A DNA stretch of 45,658 bases from Alphaproteobacteria bacterium (GCA_019240125.1 JAFAYW010000333.1:1-45658); one strand, 5' to 3'; positions 1 to 9,338 are shown, numbered from the stretch's first letter. The notes: generated by a model not told the origin, from the sequence alone. Translations and numbers: made by a program.

Positions 1-213
1 CGAGGGGATGCCATAGGCGCCCCACTGCGCCGGTGTGATGTTGAGGGCGAGCAGGACGATAAAGATCGGATAGCAGATCGCCGCGGCGCGAAACGAGCGC
101 CAGAACCCGTCGATCGAGATGTCGAAGCAGCCCAGGGCCTTGCGGTCGCCGACCGCGAGGCGCAGCGCACCCCCGACCGCGATCTGCACCTCGGTCCAGG
201 GCGGGATGGTCAT
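1..213 (-). CDS. Membrane protein of unknown function, 3' end outside the window
   Basis: Reading leftwards from an ATG at 213, the frame stays open for 71 codons to the window edge, so only the N-terminal part is visible. The ATG overlaps the TGA of dapE by 4 bases (ATGA), which implies translational coupling. The visible part has a soluble stretch of about 45 residues and then a hydrophobic segment ([14 protein letters not shown]) that looks like a first membrane helix. I do not recognise a family. It belongs to the dapD-dapE transcription unit, but nothing visible ties it to lysine synthesis. Confidence 0.7.
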   Translation of the reverse strand, partial: MTIPPWTEVQIAVGGALRLAVGDRKALGCFDISIDGFWRSFRAAAICYPIFIVLLALNITPAQWGAYGIPS

Positions 214-1394
214 GCGCGCGCGAACATCCGTTCGAGAAACGCTTCGTAGATCGCGGTCAGGTGCGTGATGTCGGCGATGTCGACCCGCTCATCCACCTTG
301 TGCATCGTCGCGTTGACGAGACCGAACTCGGCGACCGCGCAATAGGCGTGGATAAACCGCGCATCCGAAGTGCCACCGGTTGTGCTCAGTTCCGGGGTGC
401 GGCCGGTGACTGAGCCGATCGCCTCGGTCAGGCACTCGCTGACAAAACCCGGCGGCACCAGAAACGACTCGCCGCTGACCTCCCAGTTCAGTGTGTATTT
501 GCCGCCGATTGCGGCGAATTTCGCCTCGGCCCACTGCTTCAGCGTCGCGCTCGACCAGGTGTCGTTGAAACGGATGTTGAAGGTGGCGCGGGCGATGCCG
601 GGCACGACATTGGTCGCCGGATTGCCGATATCGATCGTCGTCACTTGCAGGCTCGACGCCTGGAAATGCTCGGTGCCGTCATCCGGCGCCTCGGCCGTTA
701 GCGCCGAAAGCAGGGCGACGAGGCGGTGCGCCGCGTTATCGACCAGATGCGGGTAAGCCACATGCCCCTGCACGCCTTCGACGACGAGGCGGCCGGTCAT
801 GCTGCCGCGGCGGCCGATCTTGATCATGTCGCCGAGCTGGGCCGCTGAGGTCGGCTCGCCGACGACGCAGGCATCGATCGCCTCGCCGCGCTCCTTGAGC
901 CAAGCCAGCACCTTCTTGGTGCCGTTGACCGCCACCCCTTCCTCATCGCCGGTGATCAGCAGGCTGATCGAGCCGCCGAACTCGGCGCCCTTGCCGGCGA
1001 GGAAGCGCTCGGCCGCCGCGATAAACGAGGCGATCGCGCCTTTCATATCGACCGCGCCGCGGCCGCACAGCGCGCCGTCGCGGATCGCCGCGGCAAACGG
1101 CGCAAAACTCCACGCATCCGTCGGACCGGTCGGCACGACATCGGTGTGGCCGGCGAAGCAGATATTCGGGCTGCCGGTGCCGCGTCTTGCATAGAGATTG
1201 ATGATCGGTTCGACCGATCCGTTCGGGTTCGGTTCGTCAAAAATCAGGCGATGGCACGTAAACCCGAGCCGTTCGAGCCGCGCCGCCACCACATCGAGCG
1301 CCCCCTCATCCTTGGGCGTAATACTCGGCCGCTGGATCAGCTCGGCGGCCAGCGCGACGGGATCGATGGCCCAGTTAGAAGTTGCGTCGGGCAT
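210..1394 (-). CDS. dapE: Succinyl-diaminopimelate desuccinylase DapE
   Basis: Cytoplasmic M20-family metallohydrolase of 394 residues. It cleaves N-succinyl-LL-2,6-diaminopimelate to succinate and LL-DAP in the succinylase branch of lysine and peptidoglycan-precursor synthesis. Visible di-zinc motifs are GHTDVV (H83, D85), GRGAVDMKG (D116), TGDEEG (catalytic E151 with E152), VVGEPTS (E180), and a late His in NATMHKVDE. The length is close to the usual 375-400. The ATG at 1394 overlaps the TAA of the upstream unknown gene by one base. The TGA overlaps the start of the membrane-protein gene by 4 bases. The gene therefore sits inside a coupled dap operon, downstream of dapD on the same strand. 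Confidence 0.97.
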   Translation of the reverse strand: MPDATSNWAIDPVALAAELIQRPSITPKDEGALDVVAARLERLGFTCHRLIFDEPNPNGSVEPIINLYARRGTGSPNICFAGHTDVVPTGPTDAWSFAPFAAAIRDGALCGRGAVDMKGAIASFIAAAERFLAGKGAEFGGSISLLITGDEEGVAVNGTKKVLAWLKERGEAIDACVVGEPTSAAQLGDMIKIGRRGSMTGRLVVEGVQGHVAYPHLVDNAAHRLVALLSALTAEAPDDGTEHFQASSLQVTTIDIGNPATNVVPGIARATFNIRFNDTWSSATLKQWAEAKFAAIGGKYTLNWEVSGESFLVPPGFVSECLTEAIGSVTGRTPELSTTGGTSDARFIHAYCAVAEFGLVNATMHKVDERVDIADITHLTAIYEAFLERMFARA

Positions 1395-1828
1395 TAGGTG
1401 CCCCCCTCCGAGGCGGCCTGCGCCGCCGGCTTGGCTTCTGGCGGCGCGTATACCGTGAAGACAACTTCAGCGTCGAGATCGTGAAGTAGCGTAATCGCGC
1501 TATTCGATACCGTGAACCCGGTTGAGCGCGGGTTGCAGCCTGCTTGAATACCGATATCAAATATGCGGCGGTCTAGACGCTTCCAAATACTCATCGCCTC
1601 AGGCGGTAACGTGGAGATGAGGGACGCGAACGCCCGTATAGTTCGATCAACGCTAGGTGGTTCATCTGAAAAGACACCTGCCAGCTCAATAGCGAGAAAT
1701 TTCGGCGTCTGATGCAACACGTCAACCGAGGGCCTGACATAGTTGAGGAACTGCTCCAACCCACCGTCCGCATGCAGTTCAAGGTCAATGTTCACAAACT
1801 CGGTGATCGGCATCCTATCAGGCGGCAT
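1394..1828 (-). CDS. Unknown small protein inserted between dapD and dapE
   Basis: A 144-residue ORF starting at ATG 1828, with an in-frame alternative ATG at 1813. Its TAA shares one base with the dapE start (TAATG). It lies 38 bases after dapD on the same strand, so it appears to be read as part of the dap operon. No signal peptide or membrane helix is seen. It looks soluble, with motifs such as [10 protein letters not shown] near the start and FDIGIQAG in the second half, and an Ala/Pro-rich tail. I do not recognise the family and assign no function. Its codons are visibly more AT-rich than those of dapD and dapE, which suggests later acquisition. Confidence 0.75.
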   Translation of the reverse strand: MPPDRMPITEFVNIDLELHADGGLEQFLNYVRPSVDVLHQTPKFLAIELAGVFSDEPPSVDRTIRAFASLISTLPPEAMSIWKRLDRRIFDIGIQAGCNPRSTGFTVSNSAITLLHDLDAEVVFTVYAPPEAKPAAQAASEGGT

Positions 1829-1866
1829 TTGATCCGATTCCGACAGCCTACCCGCCTCTAGATCGG

Positions 1867-2727
1867 TTAATCGCGCAGGAGTTCGTTGATTGAGGTTTTG
1901 GCGCGGGTTTGGGCGTCGACCTGCTTGACGATCACCGCGCAGTAGAGGCTCGGGCCGGGCTGGCCGTTGCGGAGGGGCTTGCCGGGCAGAGAGCCAGGCA
2001 CCACGACCGAGTAGGAGGGTACGCGGCCGAGATGGATTTCGCCGGTGTCGCGGTTGACGATCTTGGTGGTCGAGCTGATGAAGGTGCCCATCGCGAGCAC
2101 CGCGCCCTTTTCGACGATGACGCCTTCGACGACCTCGCTGCGGGCGCCGATAAAGCAATCATCCTCGATGATGACGGGCTCGGCCTGCAGCGGCTCGAGC
2201 ACGCCGCCAATGCCGACGCCGCCCGACAGATGGCAGTTCTTGCCGATCTGGGCGCAGGAACCGACCGTCGCCCAGGTATCGACCATCGTGCCACTGCCGA
2301 CATAGGCGCCGACATTCACAAAACTCGGCATCAGCACGACATTGGGCGCGATATAGGCCGAGCGCCGCACAATCGCGCCCGGCACGGCGCGGAAGCCGGC
2401 CTCGCGAAACCGGTTCGAGGACCAGCCGGCGAATTTCGAGGGCACCTTGTCCCACCATTTTGCGGCGCCGCGATCGGGATCGACCGGGCCGCCCGGGACC
2501 TCGACCATGTCGTTGAGGCGGAACGACAGCAGCACCGCCTTTTTCAGCCATTGATGGACCTGCCATTTGCCGCCGCTATCCTGCTCGGCGACACGCATGC
2601 TGCCTTCGTCCATCGCTTCGAGCGCGGCTTCGACGGCGTCGCGGTATTCGCCCTTGGTGTGCGGCGAGATCGACTCGCGAGCCTCCCAGGCAGCATCGAC
2701 GGCGGCGGCGAGAGCGGTATCAGTCAT
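1867..2727 (-). CDS. dapD: Tetrahydrodipicolinate N-succinyltransferase DapD
   Basis: Cytoplasmic trimeric acyltransferase of 286 residues. It transfers succinyl from succinyl-CoA to tetrahydrodipicolinate, committing flux to the succinylase DAP/lysine route. An N-terminal helical domain is followed from about residue 110 by a left-handed beta-helix of hexapeptide repeats (for example [35 protein letters not shown]), ending in a C-terminal substrate-binding region. The length matches the family norm of about 275-285. It is the first gene of the leftward dap unit, from ATG 2727 to TAA 1867, with dapE two genes downstream. Confidence 0.97.
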   Translation of the reverse strand: MTDTALAAAVDAAWEARESISPHTKGEYRDAVEAALEAMDEGSMRVAEQDSGGKWQVHQWLKKAVLLSFRLNDMVEVPGGPVDPDRGAAKWWDKVPSKFAGWSSNRFREAGFRAVPGAIVRRSAYIAPNVVLMPSFVNVGAYVGSGTMVDTWATVGSCAQIGKNCHLSGGVGIGGVLEPLQAEPVIIEDDCFIGARSEVVEGVIVEKGAVLAMGTFISSTTKIVNRDTGEIHLGRVPSYSVVVPGSLPGKPLRNGQPGPSLYCAVIVKQVDAQTRAKTSINELLRD

Positions 2728-2833
2728 GGGTTTATCCGGAGGGCTGTGCGGCGCGTCACCATGCTAGAGGCGGCCCGGCGGTGTCAACCGAGCGCCGCCG
2801 GATCGCGGCTGGCAGGCTGATTCGCGCCTCATA

Positions 2834-2977
2834 ATGGCTTTTGGGCGGAGGGAGACGGCGGGTGACAGCTTAGCCGACACCGCCACTTTCGCTGCATTGA
2901 AGCGGCTGCGGGACGATCCTGCGGCGACTGAGCGCGTGCGGAGAGTGGCCGAGCGTCAGGCGCTCCATTATGAATAG
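2834..2977 (+). CDS. Possible small protein, 47 aa
   Basis: A short ORF from ATG 2834 to TAG 2975-2977 in the gap between divergent dapD and uppP. The predicted peptide is charged and helix-prone (FAALKRLRDDPAATERVRR in the middle), with an alphaproteobacterial-looking composition. No convincing ribosome-binding site precedes the ATG, and no family is recognised. It ends 53 bases before uppP and points the same way, so co-transcription is possible. It could equally be a chance ORF, since random ORFs of this size are common in high-GC DNA. Confidence 0.3.
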   Translation: MAFGRRETAGDSLADTATFAALKRLRDDPAATERVRRVAERQALHYE

Positions 2978-3030
2978 CGCCCGAAGCTGCCGCTGCCGCG
3001 GCATATCGTGGGAGCGCGCAGGGCACAGCT

Positions 3031-3885
3031 ATGGAAAGTTTCTACGCATACGCCCTGGCTGTTTTGCAGGGCGTCACCGAACTCTTCCCGATCAGCAGCC
3101 TCGGCCACACGGTGATTCTGCCGGCCTTGCTGGGCTGGTCGGTCGATCAGCATGCGCCGGCCTTTCTGCCCTTCGTCGTGGTCTTGCATGTCGGCACGGC
3201 CGCCGCGCTGCTGGTTTATTTCTGGCGCGACTGGCTGTTCCTGGCGCAGGGGCTGGTCGGCATCGGCGGCCGCGGCGTCCGCTCCGCGGCAAACGCACGC
3301 CGGCTGCTGGTGCTCATTATCATCGCCACGCTGCCGGCGGTGGTGATCGGCGTGATCGCGGAAAAGCTAGTGCGTGGCCTCTTTGCGTCGCCAATTGCGG
3401 CGGCGATCTTTCTCGTGCTCAACGGCTTTCTGTTGCTGCTCGGTGACCGCATGCGCGAGCACACCGCCGATTACAACGATACTCGCCTGATCGATCTCAG
3501 CTGGCGTAGCGCGCTGGTCATCGGATTTTGGCAATGCGCCGCGTTTCTGCCAGGTATCTCGCGTTCCGGGGCAGCAATGGTCGGAGGCCTCTTCACCGGT
3601 CTGCAGCACAAGGACGCGGCGCATTTTTCGTTTTTGATCGCGACGCCGATCATCGCCGGCGCCGCGGTGCTGGAGATACCGAAATTGCACGCTTTGCCGG
3701 GCGGCGGGATCAATTCGGTGACGATCGGTGCCGGCATCGTCGCCGGAATCACCGCCTGGCTGAGCGTTGCGTTCCTGATGCGCTATTTTCAGCGCCACGA
3801 TTTCGACGACGCGCTGATGCCGTTCGCAATTTATTGCTGGGTCGCCGGGGCGCTGTCGGCCGTGTTGCTGTTGTTCGGCCTCTGA
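3031..3885 (+). CDS. uppP: Undecaprenyl-diphosphate phosphatase UppP/BacA
   Basis: Integral inner-membrane enzyme of 284 residues. It dephosphorylates undecaprenyl diphosphate to regenerate the lipid carrier for peptidoglycan and other envelope polymers, and its overproduction gives bacitracin resistance in other bacteria. The two family signatures are present: GVTELFPISSLGH near residues 14-26 and LPGISRSG at about 173-180. Multiple hydrophobic helices run through to the C-terminus. AGGG about 8 bases before ATG 3031 is a plausible ribosome-binding site. The TGA lies 7 bases from the convergent lipoprotein gene. The first motif reads PISSLGH rather than the more usual PISSSGH or PISSSAH. Confidence 0.95.
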   Translation: MESFYAYALAVLQGVTELFPISSLGHTVILPALLGWSVDQHAPAFLPFVVVLHVGTAAALLVYFWRDWLFLAQGLVGIGGRGVRSAANARRLLVLIIIATLPAVVIGVIAEKLVRGLFASPIAAAIFLVLNGFLLLLGDRMREHTADYNDTRLIDLSWRSALVIGFWQCAAFLPGISRSGAAMVGGLFTGLQHKDAAHFSFLIATPIIAGAAVLEIPKLHALPGGGINSVTIGAGIVAGITAWLSVAFLMRYFQRHDFDDALMPFAIYCWVAGALSAVLLLFGL

Positions 3886-3892
3886 GCGGGAG

Positions 3893-4210
3893 CTACTTCT
3901 TCGGCGTGACAAACCCCTTCGCCTGCATGCATGAGGCGATGATCGCGTCGGCCCGGTCGTTGGTCTGGTCGCGCAATATTTTCTGGTCGGAACGGATGAT
4001 GCTGGTGCGCTGCGCATCGCTGGCCCGCGTCGCCTGAATGTCCTGATCGATCTTGGCCTGGGTATCAACGGCCGAATCTGCCAATTCACGGCAATCCTGA
4101 TACTCGCGGCCGATCTCGGCGGAATCCGCGCCGGGCTTGCTCCAGTTTCCCGAGCCGGCGCAGCCCGTGAGCAGCAGGCAAAGCAGCAGAACCGAACCTG
4201 CTGCTTTCAT
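3893..4210 (-). CDS. Small lipoprotein of unknown function
   Basis: A 105-residue protein with a lipoprotein signal. A basic N-terminus and hydrophobic run end in a lipobox (LLTGC, Cys at about residue 20), so it should be lipidated and envelope-anchored. The mature part is hydrophilic and helical, with two further Cys residues (DCREL and ASCMQ) that could form a disulfide. The start was chosen at ATG 4210 because the signal peptide begins there and because this ATG overlaps the TGA of the upstream DUF1289 gene by 4 bases. It is the last gene of the leftward ABC-exporter operon. Family not recognised. Confidence 0.82.
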   Translation of the reverse strand: MKAAGSVLLLCLLLTGCAGSGNWSKPGADSAEIGREYQDCRELADSAVDTQAKIDQDIQATRASDAQRTSIIRSDQKILRDQTNDRADAIIASCMQAKGFVTPKK

Positions 4211-4404
4211 CGCTGTGCCTCCGTGGCGCCCCGCCTCGAGGCCAGTCGCTCCAGGATCGCGCGTTTCTCCGCGGTGCTGGCGGTGTACCACCCGGCGATC
4301 TCCTCGATTGTTCGCAGACAGCCCCGGCAGGTGCGTGTCCGTGGATCCATCAGGCATATCCCGAGACAAGGCGATACCGGTGCGGCCTCGCTCCGCTCGG
4401 CCAT
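4207..4404 (-). CDS. DUF1289 small Cys-rich protein
   Basis: A 65-residue protein with the DUF1289 signature: PCLGICLMD, then TRTCRGCLRT and EIAGWY. Four Cys residues lie in a CxxxC...CxxC arrangement, giving a likely metal or Fe-S site. Proteins of this family are often annotated as predicted Fe-S proteins, but their function is not established. ATG 4404 overlaps the TGA of the DUF4340 gene by one base. The TGA at 4207 overlaps the lipoprotein start by 4 bases. Both overlaps place it inside the ABC-exporter operon. Confidence 0.88.
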   Translation of the reverse strand: MAERSEAAPVSPCLGICLMDPRTRTCRGCLRTIEEIAGWYTASTAEKRAILERLASRRGATEAQR

Positions 4405-5435
4405 CACGATCCTTTTGCCGGCTCGAGCAGATCGCCGAGCTTTGTTCGCAGCAAAGCGGCGCGATCCGGCGGCAGCGCGAACGACCACGGTTTCAATGCT
4501 GATGCCAGCACCTTGGCCTCGGCTTGCGCGGCGCCGCTGCCCACCACGTCGATCGCCGCCCAATCCATATTGTCGTGCCCGACGAGGTGGATTGTCAGGG
4601 TCAAGCCGTCGAAGGTTGTCAGGGTCGCGGTGGCGGCGGTATCCGGGACAGGTAGATCGGCGGCGGGTTTGACGTCGACCAGGTCCAGCGCCGTCAATGT
4701 GCCGGCCGGGCCCTCCGCCAGCTTCGCGCTTTTGAGTTTCGCATCCGGCGGCATGTCAGCGAGTGCAAACGGAGTATCGGCGGCCGATCGGCGCAGCACC
4801 ACCGGCGGCGCGTCACCGTCATTCAGCGTCACCGACGCGATCCGCGAGGCTGGAATGTCGAGAATACGGCGCTCGACCCAATCGAGCGGGCCGCCGCCGA
4901 CATCGAGCGAACCGCTCGCCAGCCAAGTCTGGTTGTCGCCCGGTTTGCGGATATAGACCCCGTCTCGGCCGCCGCCGAGGCGGTCGTGCCGCGTCTTGCC
5001 CACGATCAGATCGGCGACCGGCTTTCCGAGACGATCCTGCAATTGCACCAAGGCGCCTTTGCCCGTCGCCGGGCCGGTCGCCGGATCGTCGAGGTCGAGA
5101 CGGGACAGCAATTCCGGCTGGTCGGTCTTGCGTTCGACCAGGGTGAGTTCGGACAGTCCGAGCAGGAGACGCCTTACCTTGCCCGCCGCTGCCGGATAAT
5201 TGCCCTTTTCGACCACCACCCAGCGCTGGTTGATGTCGGTGAAATCGACTTTAGACGTGCCATGCGACAGCCTCAGCCACGCCAGATCGTTAAGCGATCC
5301 CGTAAGCTCGGGAAAGACCTTGTCGCCATCAACCACCCGCACCGGAGCGATGTTATTGGCGAGGAGACTGTAGACGGCCGCGCCGGCCAGGATCAGCGTC
5401 GCACACAGCAACAGAGAAAAGCTGCGGCGTTGCAT
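4404..5435 (-). CDS. DUF4340 domain protein of the Gld-type ABC operon
   Basis: A 343-residue protein with one N-terminal membrane helix (FSLLLCATLILAGAAVYSLL) and a large, presumably periplasmic region. That region matches the DUF4340 architecture, with repeated strands such as WVVVEKGNYPA, GVYIRKPGDNQTWLASG and DWVERRILDIPASRIASV. DUF4340 proteins commonly follow GldG-like genes and are thought to be accessory parts of the same envelope complex. The start was placed at ATG 5435 (MQRRSF), because that ATG shares a base with the TGA of the GldG-like gene and puts the anchor at the N-terminus. A longer upstream extension in the same frame lacks support. Confidence 0.87.
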   Translation of the reverse strand: MQRRSFSLLLCATLILAGAAVYSLLANNIAPVRVVDGDKVFPELTGSLNDLAWLRLSHGTSKVDFTDINQRWVVVEKGNYPAAAGKVRRLLLGLSELTLVERKTDQPELLSRLDLDDPATGPATGKGALVQLQDRLGKPVADLIVGKTRHDRLGGGRDGVYIRKPGDNQTWLASGSLDVGGGPLDWVERRILDIPASRIASVTLNDGDAPPVVLRRSAADTPFALADMPPDAKLKSAKLAEGPAGTLTALDLVDVKPAADLPVPDTAATATLTTFDGLTLTIHLVGHDNMDWAAIDVVGSGAAQAEAKVLASALKPWSFALPPDRAALLRTKLGDLLEPAKGS

Positions 5436-7402
5436 CAGCTCACTCCGGAATACACTGCCTGCTCCTGCCGCCGGCGCAATGCGGCTCGCCACCGTCGCAT
5501 CCGCAGCGACCCCAGCACGATCGCGGCGGCCGCGACGATGATTGGCACAAGCGCGATGTCGAAGAACTCCAGGATCGCCTTCAAGCGCTCGATATCCTGT
5601 CGCAACGCCGCCTGCACGCTGCGCAATTCACGGCGCACATTCAGCATATCGACGCGAAACTGTTCGACGGCGCGCGCCTGCTCCGGCGATAGGGACGCCG
5701 GCGCGTTGGGCTTCTCGCCTGCGGTCAGGTCGCGTAGTTTGGCCTGCGTCTCCTGCAATTTGCGTTCGAGTGCCTTCTGCTCAGCGGCATAACGGTCGTC
5801 GGCGGCCTGCTGGATCTGCTGCACCAGATCGAATGGCCGCACCGAGCTGCCGCGACTGCGCAGATCGACCAGCTCGCGGCCGCCGGCCAGGACCTCGACC
5901 GCATTTGCGACGAGATCGGCGTTGTTCGCGACCGGAACCACGACCCGCTGCCCGTAGAAATCCTCGGTACGCGCCCAGAACTTATCGTCGAGCATGTCGG
6001 TGTCGGCGATCACCACGATATTCGCCGGCTGGACCGATTTCCGCAGGACATCGCCCTCCGGCGCGGCGGGTGGGGGTGGCGAGGTTGCGGCGGGTTGAGC
6101 CGAGGCCTCGGCCGGCTTCGGACGGCCCTCGGGGAAGGCGCTGCCAACATCGCCGGTAATATGAGCCGCGAGCACAAACCGGCTGTTGGCTGAATGAAAC
6201 CGACTGAGCAGCCCGGCGACATCGGGCAATGCGGCGGCGACCTGACTGGTGGGCAGTTTCTCCGCCTCGGTTGTCGTGGTGATAAGCGGCTCGAATTTGC
6301 TGGTGGCATCCTTGAGGGGTTCGAGAATACCCGCGGTTGCCATCGCGACCTGGCTGAGATTCGCCGTGATAACATCGTTATGGTTGATGTCGCCACCGCG
6401 CAGATCGAGCCAGGCGATGTAGTCCATCGGCTGCCCTTCGCCCTGCCCGCCCGGTGCCGGCACCACCACGCGACGCGCATCCTTGCGATCGGCGGCAACG
6501 GTGTCGGGCAACAGACGCAGCCCCCAGGCCTTGAACAATGCAGGCAGGTCGCTCGCGGCACCGCTGGCGGGGTGACTGGTACGGGCCTGCAATTCCGAAT
6601 AGGGATCGACAAAGACGATCGCCTTGCCGCCGCGCAGCACGAACTGGTCGATCGCGAACAGTGTCTGCTGCGGCAGGTTCTGCGGCTGCACCAGCATCAC
6701 GACATCGGTGCCGGCGGGGATCGCGTCGAGCGTCGTCGGCAAGGTTTCGACATCATCGAGCTGACGCAGCTGATCGAGAAACGCCAGGGGGCGCGCCGGG
6801 GCGTTTGGCGCCGGCGATGCCTCGAGCGGCAGGCCGCTCATCAGCCCGACGACGGTGCGCTTGGGAAACGCCAGCGTATGAACCAGCCGCGTCAGGTCGT
6901 ATTCGAGAAACCGCTCGCGCTCGGGAGCGAAGAACGGGATCGTCTGCTGATCGTCGGTCGAGTTTGTCCCGGCGAGACCGAAATACACCTGCTCACCCTG
7001 CGAGTTCAGCGGGACCGCCTGCAAACCCGCCGCGACCGCACGGTCCTCGACATCGGAAAACGGCTCGGGATTGAAGGCTTCGAGGCGCAATTTACCGCGC
7101 GACTCGGCAACGTACTGATCGAGCAGTTCGCGCACCCGCTGGGCATACACCCCATAGGCCGGGATCACCCCGCCGAGCCGCGACGAGTAGTAGAAGCGCA
7201 AGGTGATCGGCTCGCCGATCCGCGCCAGCGTCGCGCGCGTCCCAGGCGATAGCGTGTAAAGCTTCTCAGCCGTCAGATCGAGGCGCGCCGCCGGATATTG
7301 CGCAGCGATGATGTTGACCGAGACCAGCATTATCCCGATGCAGACGAGGGCCATCCACGATCGGGCTTGCGATGACGCGAAGAGGCTCCCGAGGCGGCGC
7401 AT
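5435..7402 (-). CDS. GldG-like ABC transporter auxiliary protein
   Basis: A 655-residue protein of the family described as 'ABC-type uncharacterised transport system, auxiliary component' (GldG-like). Order of parts: an N-terminal helix (MALVCIGIMLVSVNIIA), a long periplasmic region (with DLTAEKLYTLSPGT and DVVMLVQPQNLP typical of the family), a Pro/Ala-rich linker near 430-450, a coiled-coil stretch from about 535 to 620, and a C-terminal helix (ALVPIIVAAAAIVLGS). In Bacteroidetes, GldA/F/G are linked to gliding. Here the substrate is unknown and nothing else in the window suggests gliding. ATG 7402 directly abuts the TGA of the permease gene. Confidence 0.88.
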   Translation of the reverse strand: MRRLGSLFASSQARSWMALVCIGIMLVSVNIIAAQYPAARLDLTAEKLYTLSPGTRATLARIGEPITLRFYYSSRLGGVIPAYGVYAQRVRELLDQYVAESRGKLRLEAFNPEPFSDVEDRAVAAGLQAVPLNSQGEQVYFGLAGTNSTDDQQTIPFFAPERERFLEYDLTRLVHTLAFPKRTVVGLMSGLPLEASPAPNAPARPLAFLDQLRQLDDVETLPTTLDAIPAGTDVVMLVQPQNLPQQTLFAIDQFVLRGGKAIVFVDPYSELQARTSHPASGAASDLPALFKAWGLRLLPDTVAADRKDARRVVVPAPGGQGEGQPMDYIAWLDLRGGDINHNDVITANLSQVAMATAGILEPLKDATSKFEPLITTTTEAEKLPTSQVAAALPDVAGLLSRFHSANSRFVLAAHITGDVGSAFPEGRPKPAEASAQPAATSPPPPAAPEGDVLRKSVQPANIVVIADTDMLDDKFWARTEDFYGQRVVVPVANNADLVANAVEVLAGGRELVDLRSRGSSVRPFDLVQQIQQAADDRYAAEQKALERKLQETQAKLRDLTAGEKPNAPASLSPEQARAVEQFRVDMLNVRRELRSVQAALRQDIERLKAILEFFDIALVPIIVAAAAIVLGSLRMRRWRAALRRRQEQAVYSGVS

Positions 7403-8137
7403 TCAATCGGCCTTGCGGAGGTCGACGAGCAGCGCGTTGGCGCAGAGCGAGGCGACCATCAGCGAGACAAAATACGTGATGTCGCGCAGATCGATGACGC
7501 CCCGGGTGATCGCGGTGAAATGGCCGAAGATGCTCGCGTCGACCACCGCGTTGAGCAGCATCTCCGGCGCCCAGCCGCGAAACAGTCCGATGACCGTCGA
7601 GGTACCGGCCACGGTCAGCACGAAGACCACAGCTGCGGTGAAGATGAAGGCGATGATCTGGTTTTTCGTGGCGGCCGACACCGCGGCGCCGATCGACAAT
7701 ACGGCGCCCGCCATCAGAAAACTTCCGATATAACTGGCAACGATGACCCCGTTATCCGGGTGACCGAGGAAGTTGACCGTCAGCCAGAAGGGAAAGGTCA
7801 GCGCCAATGCGATGCCGGCGAAGATCCAGGCGGCGAGGAACTTGCCGAGCACCGCCTCGCTCAAGCGGATCGGCAGGGTCAGGAACAGTTCGATCGTGCC
7901 GCTCTTGCGCTCCTCCGACCACAGCCGCATCGAGATCGCCGGGATCAGGACGAGGTAGAGCCAGGGGTGGAACGTAAAGAACGCTTGCAGGTCGGCCTGT
8001 CCGCGCTCGAAAAAATCCCCGACGAAAAAGGTCAGGATGCCGGCCAGCACGAGAAAGATGACGATGAACATGTAGGCGATCGGCGTCGCGAAATAGCTCG
8101 CGAGCTCGCGCCGCACGATGACGAAGGTGCGGCTCAT
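7403..8137 (-). CDS. ABC-2 type permease (GldF-like)
   Basis: A 244-residue polytopic inner-membrane protein with about six helices. It carries the ABC-2/GldF hallmark between helices 2 and 3, RLWSEERKSGTIELFLTLPI, which couples to the ATPase. The N-terminus (VRRELASYFATPIAYMF) is typical of this permease group. ATG 8137 overlaps the TGA of the ATPase gene by 4 bases, and its own TGA abuts the start of the GldG-like gene. It presumably pairs with the ATPase as the transport core, and the substrate cannot be read from sequence. Confidence 0.92.
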   Translation of the reverse strand: MSRTFVIVRRELASYFATPIAYMFIVIFLVLAGILTFFVGDFFERGQADLQAFFTFHPWLYLVLIPAISMRLWSEERKSGTIELFLTLPIRLSEAVLGKFLAAWIFAGIALALTFPFWLTVNFLGHPDNGVIVASYIGSFLMAGAVLSIGAAVSAATKNQIIAFIFTAAVVFVLTVAGTSTVIGLFRGWAPEMLLNAVVDASIFGHFTAITRGVIDLRDITYFVSLMVASLCANALLVDLRKAD

Positions 8138-9108
8138 ACCGGCAGCTTTTCGTCGCGCACGCGATCGGGCGCCTGCGGCGTCGACATCGTCATCGATCGG
8201 AACACATCGTCGAGCCGCCCCCGCTCGGTGCGCAGGCTGGTCACCGGCCAGCCCCGCTCACGCGCGAGTGCAGCCACCTCGCCGGTCACCGGATTGCCAC
8301 TCGCCGACAAAATCCAGAAGCCCTCGCCCTCCGCATCGCTGACCGGCTCGACATCGACGACATCGGGCAGCCCGGCCAGCGCCGCCGCGACGCTCGCATC
8401 GATATCGATCCCCAGCGTCAGGCGAACGGCATTGTGGTAGCGCGAGCCGGCGATCAGCTCGCCTGGCGTGCCGTCCACCAGAATGCGGCCGCGGTCGATG
8501 ATGATCGCGCGATTGCAGATCGCCTCGACTTCCTCAAGCAGATGGGTCGAGATGATGATCGCCTTGAGCGTGCTCATCATCCGGATGATAAGCCGCATCT
8601 CCTGCTTTTGATTGGGGTCGAGGCCATCGGTCGGTTCATCCAGAATGACCACGGCGGGGTCATGCAAGAGGGCCTGCGCCACCCCGACGCGCCGCCGATA
8701 GCCCTTTGAGAGGGTCTCGATCGGCTGCGGCAGGATCATGGTGATGTTGATCAGTTCGGCGATGTGAGCGACCCGCTTGCGGGCCTCGGCGCCGCTGAAT
8801 CCCCTGATATTGGCGATAAAGGTCAGAAACTCGCCGGCGCTCATGTCGGGGTAGGCCGGAGCGCCCTCGGGCAGGTAACCGATCTGCCGCTTGGCCGCGA
8901 GCGGCGCGGTCCGGATGTCATGGCCGCACACCGTGGCCGTGCCCCCGGTCGGTGTCAGAAACCCGGCGATCATTTTCATGGTCGTCGATTTGCCGGCGCC
9001 ATTCGGCCCGAGAAAGCCGAGCACCTGGCCGACTGGAACATGAAACGAAACATCGTCGACCGCGACCAGCGGCCCGAAATGTTTGACGAGATGAACGACG
9101 TCCAGCAT
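8134..9108 (-). CDS. ABC transporter ATP-binding protein (GldA-like)
   Basis: A 324-residue ATPase. Walker A is GPNGAGKST (34-42), the signature is LSKGYRRRVGVAQAL, Walker B is VVILDEPTDGLDP, and the switch His is in IISTHLLEEVEAIC. An extra C-terminal domain of about 100 residues is typical of ABC-2 drug, polysaccharide and Gld-type ATPases. It is first in the six-gene leftward operon. ATG 9108 was chosen, and a TTG at 9117 would add three residues. The purine-rich GGAG sits immediately before the ATG, closer than usual, so the exact start is uncertain. Confidence 0.93.
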   Translation of the reverse strand: MLDVVHLVKHFGPLVAVDDVSFHVPVGQVLGFLGPNGAGKSTTMKMIAGFLTPTGGTATVCGHDIRTAPLAAKRQIGYLPEGAPAYPDMSAGEFLTFIANIRGFSGAEARKRVAHIAELINITMILPQPIETLSKGYRRRVGVAQALLHDPAVVILDEPTDGLDPNQKQEMRLIIRMMSTLKAIIISTHLLEEVEAICNRAIIIDRGRILVDGTPGELIAGSRYHNAVRLTLGIDIDASVAAALAGLPDVVDVEPVSDAEGEGFWILSASGNPVTGEVAALARERGWPVTSLRTERGRLDDVFRSMTMSTPQAPDRVRDEKLPV

Positions 9109-9338
9109 CTCCGGCAATCTTTATAAGGCGCTTCTTTACCGTTCGTATGCCGCTTTTTCGCGACCGAACCGCGCATTGCCTCGGTCATTCGCGGGGTGAC
9201 GCCAACCCTCTCTCTGGCGGTGCGTATTATTGCGATCCTTGGATGAAGGGAAGCTTAAAACCGCGTAAGGGATTGTCGGTCGATCAAAAAATCAGCAATG
9301 CTACCGCTCTGTTCGGCACATTTCGCGAGTACCGCCCA

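Noticed and set aside
4986..5792. 268-codon plus-strand ORF
   Set aside because: It covers parts of the DUF4340 and GldG-like genes in antisense, and the real genes have overlapping operon junctions. No domain is recognised in the antisense product.
9147..9338. N-terminal extension of the hydroxy-acid oxidase
   Set aside because: The extra 64 codons have no family similarity and no good ribosome-binding site. Homology starts at the ATG at 9339.
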